Assembly: GCA_964371365.1 (NCBI GenBank)
Contig: CAYJMO010000097.1
Span: 1-6,057 of the forward strand
Length of the DNA: 6,057 bases
From: CAYJBH01 sp964371365
GTDB lineage: Bacteria > Bacillota > Clostridia > Oscillospirales > Ruminococcaceae
Direction of reading: 5' to 3'
Shown here: positions 1-5,954 of the stretch, piece after piece
Layout: every line of letters begins with the position of its first letter
How positions within the stretch are numbered: the stretch's first letter is position 1
Made by a program: the position numbers and the translations under genes
Notes under the pieces: model-generated
Told to the model about the DNA's origin: nothing
Databases searched by the model: none
What the model saw: only the letters and a program-made list of their open reading frames with translations

Positions 1-707
1 GTGGACCCTGCCGGCAGTTCGGTCAACACGCTGGACGCGGCGCCGAATTTTTGTAGCTCGTCATAGTCGACGTCGTCACGCAAGGTGATATTGACGGAAC
101 GAGCGTCCGCAAAAACCTGCTCCCAGGTCAGACCGACATGACTTTGATTCTTGTCAAAGAAATTCATCATGTACTGCGCGTCGTCCGTGGCAATATTCTG
201 GATGGTGGAGATAAGCCTAAATCTTGCTTTGCCGGACTCGGTCTTTGCACCTGATCTTTTAGTTATATATTTATGACAGTCAGATCTTAGCTGAGATAAA
301 AGCCTGCCCATCTGAACAATCATGCGGGTGTTCTTTGCGGTATCGGCGGTAAAACCTGCATTGACGATATTGGAGATGGAAGTAAGGGTCTTTTTTATGG
401 TGCGAAAGGCGGAGGAGTCGAAGCCGACACCGCCTTTTGAGCTCTGTTTCACATCCTGTTCCATCCGGACATAGCGAGTGTTCGCCGGGGCGTATCTTGC
501 CTCGGGGGCATCCATACCATCTTCAACTTCCGCCTCGGCGGCGGCAGGGGCGGCGACGTCCGGCACTATTGCATCCACCGCACCGGCGGCAGGAGCCATG
601 GCGTCCGGCATAGCGTCGGCGCGAGCTTCCTGAGCCTGAACCTGAGGTGCAGGCGCATCATCACTTCTATTTCTGCGGAATCGTCTTGAAAAACCACCAC
701 CGGCCAT
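1..707 (-). CDS. Hypothetical protein with Ala/Pro-rich N-terminal linker (C-terminus off the left edge)
   Basis: An open frame reads leftward from ATG at 707-705 for 235 complete codons with no stop, so the 3' end lies outside the window. The start is supported by AGAGGG at 720-715, seven bases upstream, and by a perfect promoter further up. Residues 1-14 are basic (FSRRFRRNR). Residues 17-75 are a low-complexity Ala/Pro/Asp/Glu/Met segment (for example DAMPDAMAPAAGAVD), probably a disordered linker. From about residue 97 the chain looks helical and better conserved in character, with a segment around 134-168 (SQLRSDCHKYITKRSG, then GKARFRLI) and YMMNFFDKN at 179-187. No signal peptide or membrane segment is visible in this part. 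I do not recognise the family. The segment near 143-163 loosely recalls large uncharacterised Clostridia proteins with a Cys-x-x-Tyr ... Gly-Lys-x-Arg pattern, but that is an impression only. It is transcribed divergently from the c-di-GMP gene. Confidence is high that it is a gene; the function is unknown. Confidence 0.85.
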   Translation of the reverse strand, partial: MAGGGFSRRFRRNRSDDAPAPQVQAQEARADAMPDAMAPAAGAVDAIVPDVAAPAAAEAEVEDGMDAPEARYAPANTRYVRMEQDVKQSSKGGVGFDSSAFRTIKKTLTSISNIVNAGFTADTAKNTRMIVQMGRLLSQLRSDCHKYITKRSGAKTESGKARFRLISTIQNIATDDAQYMMNFFDKNQSHVGLTWEQVFADARSVNITLRDDVDYDELQKFGAASSVLTELPAGS

Positions 708-775
708 CTTGTTGCCCTCTCAATCTATTTAATCATAGTTTTTTTGCTGTATAATAACTATATATACTTACATAT

Positions 776-804
776 ATTATATATACGATATCGATTGATG
801 TCAA
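776..804 (-). promoter_or_regulatory. Perfect-consensus SigA promoter for the minus-strand hypothetical gene
   Basis: Read on the minus strand, TTGACA (804-799) is followed after exactly 17 bases by TATAAT (781-776), an exact match to the housekeeping promoter in both boxes and spacing. Transcription should begin near 769, giving a leader of about 62 bases before the ATG at 707. The leader could form a weak 6-bp stem (ATAGTT/AACTAT, 735-740 with 756-761). The spacer contains the palindrome CGATATCG (786-793), where a bound repressor would block RNA polymerase. That role is inferred, not shown. Confidence 0.8.
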
Positions 805-851
805 GGATTAAGAAACGATGAAATATTCTGAAATTTCCATGTTTTGTCCAA

Positions 852-871
852 TTATGTTGATAATAACATAA
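852..871. repeat. Inverted repeat between the divergent promoters (possible operator)
   Basis: TTATGTT (852-858) and AACATAA (865-871) are perfect 7-bp inverted arms around the 6-base centre GATAAT. The dyad lies about 48 bp upstream of the minus-strand -35 box and 30 bp upstream of the -35 box of the c-di-GMP gene. A dimeric regulator acting on either promoter could bind there. No regulator gene is visible next to it, and AT-rich DNA produces such dyads by chance, so the regulatory reading is tentative. Confidence 0.35.
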
Positions 872-901
872 AAATTTTCTTATATTTTCACAAGAAAACG
901 G

Positions 902-930
902 TTGATTTTTTTTTGATAATATGATATTAT
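902..930 (+). promoter_or_regulatory. SigA-type extended -10 promoter for the GGDEF/EAL gene
   Basis: TTGATT (902-907), a 17-base spacer and TATTAT (925-930) match the housekeeping consensus at 4/6 and 5/6 positions. TG at 922-923, one base before the -10 box, makes it an extended -10 element. Transcription would start near 937, leaving a leader of about 42 bases, too short for a c-di-GMP riboswitch. The ribosome binding site AGGTGA at 970-975 matches the 3' part of the AGGAGGTGA sequence complementary to 16S rRNA and supports the ATG at 979. Confidence 0.7.
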
Positions 931-978
931 TTTCATGTAAATTGTTTGTATAAAAAATAAATTTCAAAAAGGTGACCT

Positions 979-3138
979 ATGTCCGAAATTAATCAAGATG
1001 GCGAGAGCCGTCGTGACTATCAAGAACTGTTAGAGGAGCTTTGTTTTTACAAGGAGGCACTGCGCTCACTGCCCAACCCTATATTTATTAAAAACGAATC
1101 GGCAAAGTTTGTCTTTTTTAACAGGGCGTACGATAAATTTTTTGAGGTGGAGTCCGATGCATTGCTCGGCACCACCGTCGACCAGTCTGTCCACCTTGAT
1201 GAAAAGGATAAGTTTCGCTATCACGTTGAGGATACGACACTGTTGCAAACAGGGTCTACCACCAACTATGAGGTGCCGTTTACCCGGAGCAACAACGAGG
1301 TAGTGCCGTCGCTCTATTGGAGCTGTGGCTTCAAAACCGACGACGGTCAAAGGGGGCTTGTCGGGGAGGTTGTCAGCGTTTCTAACCTTCGCAAGATAGA
1401 AAACTCGTTGATAAGCTCGGTGGTAGTGAAAAACCCAAATGACGGCCAACATCCGGACAAACAGTTTGGCAACCAACTGCGCCAATTCTTCCGGACAATA
1501 TTAAATTATTATGACGCCGAACGTATTCTGGTGTTTGACCTTGACCGGATACAATCCCAGATACGCAATGTGATAAACGTCGACCGCGATGACGACTTCC
1601 ATGATATCACCACCAACTATGACGATGTCGACCTCAAAGGCATTTTTGAGTATATAAAAAATCTATCCCCAAATTCCGTCAAGGCACTTTCAAAAGAGCA
1701 GCTACAGACCAGTTCGGTGCGTAAATATTTTGAGCATCTTGACACGGTTATCATAGCACCGTTGTCGTCGAACGACGGCAATGCCATAGGGCTGATGGTG
1801 GTCGAAAACCCGACCCTTAACCTTGAAAAACTCGAGATAATACAATCCACCACCCCGTTTATCGTCACCGATCTTTCCAAAAGTAAGGTCTATGAAAAGA
1901 TACTAAAACTCAACATGACGGACAGCCTGACCAATCTATATAACCGAAATAAATATAACGATGTGTTGAACCTGCTAACCGCACAAAAGCCCAAAACTCT
2001 CGGCATTGTGGTGACCGATGTCAATGGACTCAAGGCGATAAACGACTATTACGGTGAGCATAACGGTGATGCGGTGCTTTGCAACATAGCCGAGATGTTA
2101 AAGGAGATATTCGGGGAATACACCTTCCGTGTAGGGGATGATGAATTTATCTGCCTTTGTCCCGAGATAACACAACAGCGGTTTGAGCGTTCGACCCAGA
2201 GCCTGAAAAAATCGGTTGACGGGAACGAATTCTGTCATCTTTCGTTCGGATATGTGTTAGCGAACGGCGATTTTGAGATAAATAAGAGGATAGCATATGC
2301 AAACGAGCTGTTGATGATCGAAAAGCAGGCATATTACAAAAATCTTAAAAACGGTCAGATAAAGATAGCGAAATATTCTCACGACATAGCGAAATCTCTT
2401 CTAAACGACCTATCTCAGGGCAAGTTCAGGGTGTTTTTGCAACCGCAGATAGACCTTGAAAGCGGCAAGGTGGTCGGTGCGGAGGCGCTGATAAGAAAGG
2501 TTGACTTCAACGGCAACATCATCCCACCCATTAAGTTTTTACCGCTTTATGAGAAGGAAAAGATAATTAGACATGTCGATATCTTTGTGATAAGCACCGT
2601 GTGTCAGACCTTAAATCGGTGGCACAAACAGGGTATCAAACTGAAAATTGCGGTCAATCTATCCCGAGTGACCCTTATGGAGAGGGATATAATCTCCGAG
2701 ATAAGTTACATCTGTGACACAAGTGGAGTGGGGCGAGAATCGATCGAGTTAGAGGTCACCGAGACGAGCAACAGCATCGACGATATGCACCTGATGGAGA
2801 TTTTAAAGGAGGCGCAGCAATCCGGTTTTTGCGTCTCGCTCGACGATTTCGGTGCGGAGTATTCCAACCTTCGCATGTTGACCTCGATGGAGTTCTCCAA
2901 GATAAAGTTTGACAAAAGCCTTATCGATAAAATCTGCACCGATTTAAGGTCGTCAACCATCGTCGAATATGCGATAAAGATGTGCAAAAGCCTCGGCATA
3001 GGTGACCTTTTGGCGGAGGGTATTGAGACGTCGCAACAGATGGAACAACTAAAGGAAATTGACTGCAAAAGCGGTCAGGGATACTACTTCTCCAAACCGA
3101 TACCGATTGAGGAGTTCGAGAAACGGTATCTAAAATAA
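979..3138 (+). CDS. PAS/GAF-like/GGDEF/EAL c-di-GMP signalling protein, probable phosphodiesterase
   Basis: This 719-residue soluble protein has no signal peptide or membrane segment, so it should sense a cytoplasmic signal. Domains in order are a short N-terminal helix (about 10-30), a PAS domain (about 24-142, including PNPIFIKNESAKFVFFNRAY), a GAF-like region (about 165-300), a GGDEF domain (about 312-455) and an EAL domain (about 472-719). In the GGDEF domain DVNGLKAIND (347-356) is kept, but the signature is RVGDDEF (384-390), so the second glycine is Asp387 and the usual GHxxGD histidine is Glu360. Cyclase activity is therefore doubtful. Asn355 and Asp364, the usual guanine contacts, remain, and no RxxD inhibitory site is seen. 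The EAL domain keeps EALIR (Glu502), Asn560, Glu592 and Glu595, Asp622-Asp623, Lys643, Glu680 and Gln700, the residues needed for Mg-dependent hydrolysis of c-di-GMP to pGpG. Loop 6 is DDFGAEYSNL rather than DDFGTGYSSL. The best reading is a phosphodiesterase controlled by its N-terminal sensors and possibly by GTP. The start is fixed by the ribosome binding site at 970-975. Confidence 0.96.
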   Translation: MSEINQDGESRRDYQELLEELCFYKEALRSLPNPIFIKNESAKFVFFNRAYDKFFEVESDALLGTTVDQSVHLDEKDKFRYHVEDTTLLQTGSTTNYEVPFTRSNNEVVPSLYWSCGFKTDDGQRGLVGEVVSVSNLRKIENSLISSVVVKNPNDGQHPDKQFGNQLRQFFRTILNYYDAERILVFDLDRIQSQIRNVINVDRDDDFHDITTNYDDVDLKGIFEYIKNLSPNSVKALSKEQLQTSSVRKYFEHLDTVIIAPLSSNDGNAIGLMVVENPTLNLEKLEIIQSTTPFIVTDLSKSKVYEKILKLNMTDSLTNLYNRNKYNDVLNLLTAQKPKTLGIVVTDVNGLKAINDYYGEHNGDAVLCNIAEMLKEIFGEYTFRVGDDEFICLCPEITQQRFERSTQSLKKSVDGNEFCHLSFGYVLANGDFEINKRIAYANELLMIEKQAYYKNLKNGQIKIAKYSHDIAKSLLNDLSQGKFRVFLQPQIDLESGKVVGAEALIRKVDFNGNIIPPIKFLPLYEKEKIIRHVDIFVISTVCQTLNRWHKQGIKLKIAVNLSRVTLMERDIISEISYICDTSGVGRESIELEVTETSNSIDDMHLMEILKEAQQSGFCVSLDDFGAEYSNLRMLTSMEFSKIKFDKSLIDKICTDLRSSTIVEYAIKMCKSLGIGDLLAEGIETSQQMEQLKEIDCKSGQGYYFSKPIPIEEFEKRYLK

Positions 3139-3167
3139 ACTTAGCTTAACAATAACACAAAAACATA

Positions 3168-3196
3168 TTGCCACTTTATGAATAATATGATATATT
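3168..3196 (+). promoter_or_regulatory. SigA-type extended -10 promoter for the sulfatase/AI-2E operon
   Basis: TTGCCA (3168-3173), a 17-base spacer and TATATT (3191-3196) each match the housekeeping boxes at 5/6 positions, with an extended -10 TG at 3188-3189. The predicted start near 3203 gives a leader of about 31 bases containing AAAAGGA (3218-3224), which ends nine bases before the ATG at 3234. The 95-bp gap after the GGDEF/EAL stop shows no hairpin-plus-T-tract terminator, so some read-through from upstream is also possible. Confidence 0.7.
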
Positions 3197-3233
3197 GGTA
3201 TTGTAAGAAAGATAGGTAAAAGGAAAAAGTATT

Positions 3234-4739
3234 ATGGCTAAGGTGGTTTTTATCATGACCGACACACAGCGTTATGATATGGTGAACGCGAATGTTTCGA
3301 CCGGTCTCTCGACACCGGGTCTTGACTCGTTGGCGGCGAGCGGAATGCGATTTGAGCGCGCCTATACCACCCAACCGGTCTGCCAACCGGCAAGGGCCGG
3401 TCTTTTTACCGGACTGTATCCCCACGCCTGTAACGGCTGGACCAACTCGGTCGCACTGTCCGCCGATGTCAAAAATATAGGCAGACGACTGTCTGATAAC
3501 GGGATACACACCGCCTATATCGGCAAATGGCATCTGGACGGCGGCGACTATTTCGGTCTTGGGAAATGCCCGGACGGCTGGGATGAGGACTACTGGTATG
3601 ACATGCGCAACTACCTCGATGAACTCACCGAGGAGGAGCGTGTGCTCTCTCGCGATGAAAACAGCATGTTAAAGCACGACTTCCCTGCCGAGTTTACCTA
3701 CGGTCACCGTTGTTCCGACCGCGCCATCGACTTTATTCAAAAGCATAAAGACGAGGACTATTTCTTGACCGTGTCCTACGACGAACCTCACGGTCCTTTT
3801 ATCTGCCCTCGTGAATACTGGGAACAGTATAAAGACTATGAATTCCCGCTCGCGCCCAACGTCAAGGATACGTTAGACGGCAAGCCGAGCTATCAAAGGG
3901 CATGGGCAGGGGATCGAATAGATGCCGACCGAGAAAAGGTCACCATTAAAAGCCCGTTCTTTTTCGGATGCAACAGCTTTGTCGACAATGAGATAGATAG
4001 GGTTGTCAAGGCTATACGTGAGACGGGTGAGGACATCTATATCATCTACACCTCCGACCATGGCGATGCACTGGAGTCCCACTGTATCAACAACAAAGGA
4101 CCTTGTGTCTATGATGAGGTTGCACGAATACCGCTTTTCATCAGCGGCGGCGATATACCTGCCGGCGGCGTGACTGCGACACCGACCTCACACATAGACC
4201 TTGCACCGACGGTATTTGAGATGCTCGGTGTGCCGGTGCCGAACCTGTTCCACGGTGACAGCGTGCTGTCGCTATGCAAAGGAACGGAAAAGGACAAGGC
4301 GCGCTACAGCTTTATTGAGTTCGGACGGTACGAGGTAGACCACGACGGTTTTGGCGGTTTTCAGCCTTTGCGTGCCGTCTTTGACGGTCGATATAAACTT
4401 TCGATCAACCTTTTGAGCACCGACGAATTTTATGATCTTGAAACCGACCCTCATGAGATGAATAATCTCATCGATAATCCGCAATGCTATAATAAGATGG
4501 TGGAACTCCACGACCTTATCCTCGAGAACATGAACACCACGCGTGACCCGTTCCGCGGCTACTATTGGGAGCGTCGCTACTGGCGCAAAGAGGAGGATTG
4601 CCGTAAGGAGACATGGGCATACACCGGTTACACAAGACAGAGTGAAAACGACTATGAGGCACGTCAGCTGGACTACGACACCGGACTTGAGATGGTGGAG
4701 GCGACACGCTTTAAGTCGTTGCCCAGCAACGCGAGATAA
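3234..4739 (+). CDS. YidJ-type Cys sulfatase (alkaline phosphatase superfamily), cytoplasmic
   Basis: This 501-residue sulfatase-family hydrolase is predicted to cleave a sulfate ester; the substrate cannot be read from sequence. The signature CQPARAGLFTG begins at Cys50 and fits C-x-P-x-R, so Cys50 should be oxidised to formylglycine by an FGE- or anaerobic radical-SAM-type maturase. Other active-site elements are the N-terminal metal Asp10 (MTDTQRYD), Lys98 and His100 (GKWHLDG), His186 (YDEPHGPF), the metal pair Asp275-His276 (TSDHGD) and Lys288 (NKGP). From memory, the same landmarks run along the whole of E. coli YidJ (about 497 residues): MTDTQ, ARAGLFTG, GKWHLDG-DYFG-CP, YDEPH, RYE--HD-FGGF, a DPFR-Y-W-WRK C-terminus and DYDTGL. 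The length matches too. There is no signal peptide, so it should act in the cytoplasm on an imported substrate. No maturase or transporter of obvious sulfated substrates is in the window. The AI-2E gene follows by 19 bp, suggesting one operon. Phosphonate monoester hydrolase activity is a less likely alternative within this superfamily. Confidence 0.96.
   Translation: MAKVVFIMTDTQRYDMVNANVSTGLSTPGLDSLAASGMRFERAYTTQPVCQPARAGLFTGLYPHACNGWTNSVALSADVKNIGRRLSDNGIHTAYIGKWHLDGGDYFGLGKCPDGWDEDYWYDMRNYLDELTEEERVLSRDENSMLKHDFPAEFTYGHRCSDRAIDFIQKHKDEDYFLTVSYDEPHGPFICPREYWEQYKDYEFPLAPNVKDTLDGKPSYQRAWAGDRIDADREKVTIKSPFFFGCNSFVDNEIDRVVKAIRETGEDIYIIYTSDHGDALESHCINNKGPCVYDEVARIPLFISGGDIPAGGVTATPTSHIDLAPTVFEMLGVPVPNLFHGDSVLSLCKGTEKDKARYSFIEFGRYEVDHDGFGGFQPLRAVFDGRYKLSINLLSTDEFYDLETDPHEMNNLIDNPQCYNKMVELHDLILENMNTTRDPFRGYYWERRYWRKEEDCRKETWAYTGYTRQSENDYEARQLDYDTGLEMVEATRFKSLPSNAR
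3386..3407 (+). other. Terminator-like hairpin inside the sulfatase gene
   Basis: ACCGGC (3386-3391), loop AAGG and GCCGGT (3396-3401) form a perfect 6-bp GC-rich stem, followed after one C by TTTTT (3403-3407), the layout of a short intrinsic terminator. It overlaps the codons just after catalytic Cys50. The upstream CCGGT (3375-3379) can pair with the same ACCGG arm (3386-3390), giving a mutually exclusive alternative hairpin. Translating ribosomes would normally mask it, and the sequence is fully explained by the conserved protein motif, so function is uncertain. Confidence 0.3.
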
Positions 4740-4758
4740 TTAAGAGGAATATTTTTTA

Positions 4759-5880
4759 ATGGGTAAAGGCGAATTTAAAAAGGTTTTGCTTGCCATAACC
4801 TATGCGGCAATGTTGTTTGCGGTGATATTTAGGTTAGAGGATGTAAGCTCGGTGATCGGCGCGGTCTCGTCGGTCATTCAGCCCATAGTGATAGGATTTT
4901 GTATCGCCTTTGTGCTGTCTCGCCCTGCCGAGGTGTTTGAAAACGGACTTTCTCGTCTGTTTAAGAATAAGCGACCAAAACTCGCGAAAGGGTTCTCGGT
5001 GGTGGCGGTCTATCTGCTATTGTTGTTGATAGTGGCGGCGCTCTTTGGCATACTTATACCGAGCTTTGTGGACAGTGTGGGGCTGTTTGTCGGCAACTTA
5101 GAAGGGTATGCGAGCAACTTAGAGCGCGTAGTCTCTGCCATACCACCGGAACTGCTCCCCGACTTTTTGAGTGGCGATGGCAACTTTTATGAACAGATAA
5201 CCGCGAATTTTAACGAGCTGCTCGAGCTGTTTATGACCGGTGTTTTTCCACAGGTTTATGACTTTACCGCCAGTGTTGGCGGGGCGGCGGGCAACATATT
5301 TTTCGGGCTTATTCTCTCGATTTATATCGTGGCGGAGCGTAGTCACCTTGCACAGCAGGCAACAAGGATGGTCAAGGCGTATGCGCCCAAACGCGCACGC
5401 GACAGGATATTCAAGATATCAAGAATATCGAACTATGTCTTTTCCAAGTTTGTGGTAGGTCAACTCACCGAGGCGGTCATTCTCGGGGTGCTCTGCTTTA
5501 TCGGCATGAGCATTATCGGACTGCCCTATGCCTCGCTTGTCAGCGTGATAATCGGCGTGACCAACGTGATACCGATCCTCGGTCCCATCATCGGTGCGGT
5601 GCCCAGTGCCTTTATCCTTTTAATGGTCGACCCGATGAGCGCCGTCTGGTTTTTGGTCTTTATCATCATACTTCAACAGTTGGAGAGCAATCTCATCTAT
5701 CCACGCGTGGTCGGCGGTTCCATCGGATTGCCGGGACCTTATGTCCTGTCCGGCGTGTTGGTGGGCGGTGGTCTGTTCGGTGCGGCAGGTATGCTCCTCG
5801 CCCTGCCGATTCTGTCGGTGGTGTACCAACTGATTAAAATTAATGTAGAGGATATAGAGCAGGCGAGCATAGAGGGATAA
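4759..5880 (+). CDS. AI-2E family transporter (PerM/TqsA-like membrane protein)
   Basis: This 373-residue integral membrane protein has the usual length and layout of the AI-2E transporter family (formerly UPF0118). Predicted membrane segments are at about 8-24, 29-53, 77-100, 174-192, 236-254, 256-290 (one or two passes), 293-308 and 326-360. An extracytoplasmic region lies at about 101-172 and a basic cytoplasmic loop at about 194-230. Family hallmarks visible are GLPYASLVSVIIGVTNVIP (254-272), LGPIIGAVPSA (274-284) and ESNLIYPRVVGGSIGL (309-324). Characterised relatives have been linked to AI-2 export (TqsA) or to Na+(Li+)/H+ antiport, so the transported species cannot be assigned here. 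The start is supported by AGAGGA at 4743-4748, ten bases upstream of the ATG. Only 19 bp separate it from the sulfatase stop, with no promoter visible, so it is probably co-transcribed. No luxS or other quorum-sensing gene is nearby. The family call is secure; the substrate is unknown. Confidence 0.95.
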   Translation: MGKGEFKKVLLAITYAAMLFAVIFRLEDVSSVIGAVSSVIQPIVIGFCIAFVLSRPAEVFENGLSRLFKNKRPKLAKGFSVVAVYLLLLLIVAALFGILIPSFVDSVGLFVGNLEGYASNLERVVSAIPPELLPDFLSGDGNFYEQITANFNELLELFMTGVFPQVYDFTASVGGAAGNIFFGLILSIYIVAERSHLAQQATRMVKAYAPKRARDRIFKISRISNYVFSKFVVGQLTEAVILGVLCFIGMSIIGLPYASLVSVIIGVTNVIPILGPIIGAVPSAFILLMVDPMSAVWFLVFIIILQQLESNLIYPRVVGGSIGLPGPYVLSGVLVGGGLFGAAGMLLALPILSVVYQLIKINVEDIEQASIEG

Positions 5881-5883
5881 AGA

Positions 5884-5954
5884 TTTTTCCCGATATCCTT
5901 TTAACACCCTAAAGTCCCGTAAAAAGGGAACTTTAGGGTCAGGATGTCGAAAAA
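5884..5954. repeat. Large two-tier inverted repeat downstream of the AI-2E gene
   Basis: The inner stem pairs ACCCTAAAGTCCC (5906-5918) with GGGAACTTTAGGGT (5926-5939), 13 base pairs with one bulged base and the 7-base loop GTAAAAA. An outer stem pairs TTTTTC (5884-5889) and GATATCCT (5892-5899) with AGGATGTCGAAAAA (5941-5954), with one G-T pair and a CC bulge. The stems are joined by an asymmetric 6/1 internal loop. It starts four bases after the AI-2E stop. Neither strand has a T-run directly after the inner stem, so it is not a classical intrinsic terminator. It may stabilise or end the operon mRNA, or be a copy of a small dispersed hairpin element. Confidence 0.7.

Noticed and set aside
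819..834. TGAAAT direct repeat spaced 10 bases
   Set aside because: Two 6-base copies in AT-rich DNA are expected by chance and have no relation to either promoter box.
758..967. Minus-strand 69-codon frame in the intergenic region
   Set aside because: It begins at TTG with no ribosome binding site, lies in very AT-rich DNA and covers both divergent promoters; its composition (Ile, Asn, Tyr, Lys) is that of translated AT-rich spacer.
937..978. c-di-GMP riboswitch upstream of the GGDEF/EAL gene
   Set aside because: The predicted leader is only about 42 bases and has no room or conserved core for a GEMM riboswitch.
970..978. AGGTGACCT near-palindrome at the ribosome binding site
   Set aside because: The two 4-base arms are separated by a single base, so no hairpin can form; it is explained by the Shine-Dalgarno sequence.
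1066..1485. Minus-strand 139-codon frame opposite the PAS region
   Set aside because: It lies wholly inside the GGDEF/EAL gene, whose plus-strand frame encodes recognisable domains; no family features are visible.
3141..3533. Minus-strand 130-codon frame over the sulfatase promoter and N-terminus
   Set aside because: It is antisense to the conserved sulfatase active-site region and its C-terminal part is translated AT-rich spacer.
5620..5907. Minus-strand 95-codon frame opposite the AI-2E C-terminus
   Set aside because: It is antisense to conserved membrane motifs and starts inside the hairpin arm; no ribosome binding site is seen.
5906..5939. Canonical Rho-independent terminator
   Set aside because: The stem is strong, but it is followed by CAGGATG on the plus strand and GTTAAAAG on the minus strand, not a T-tract.
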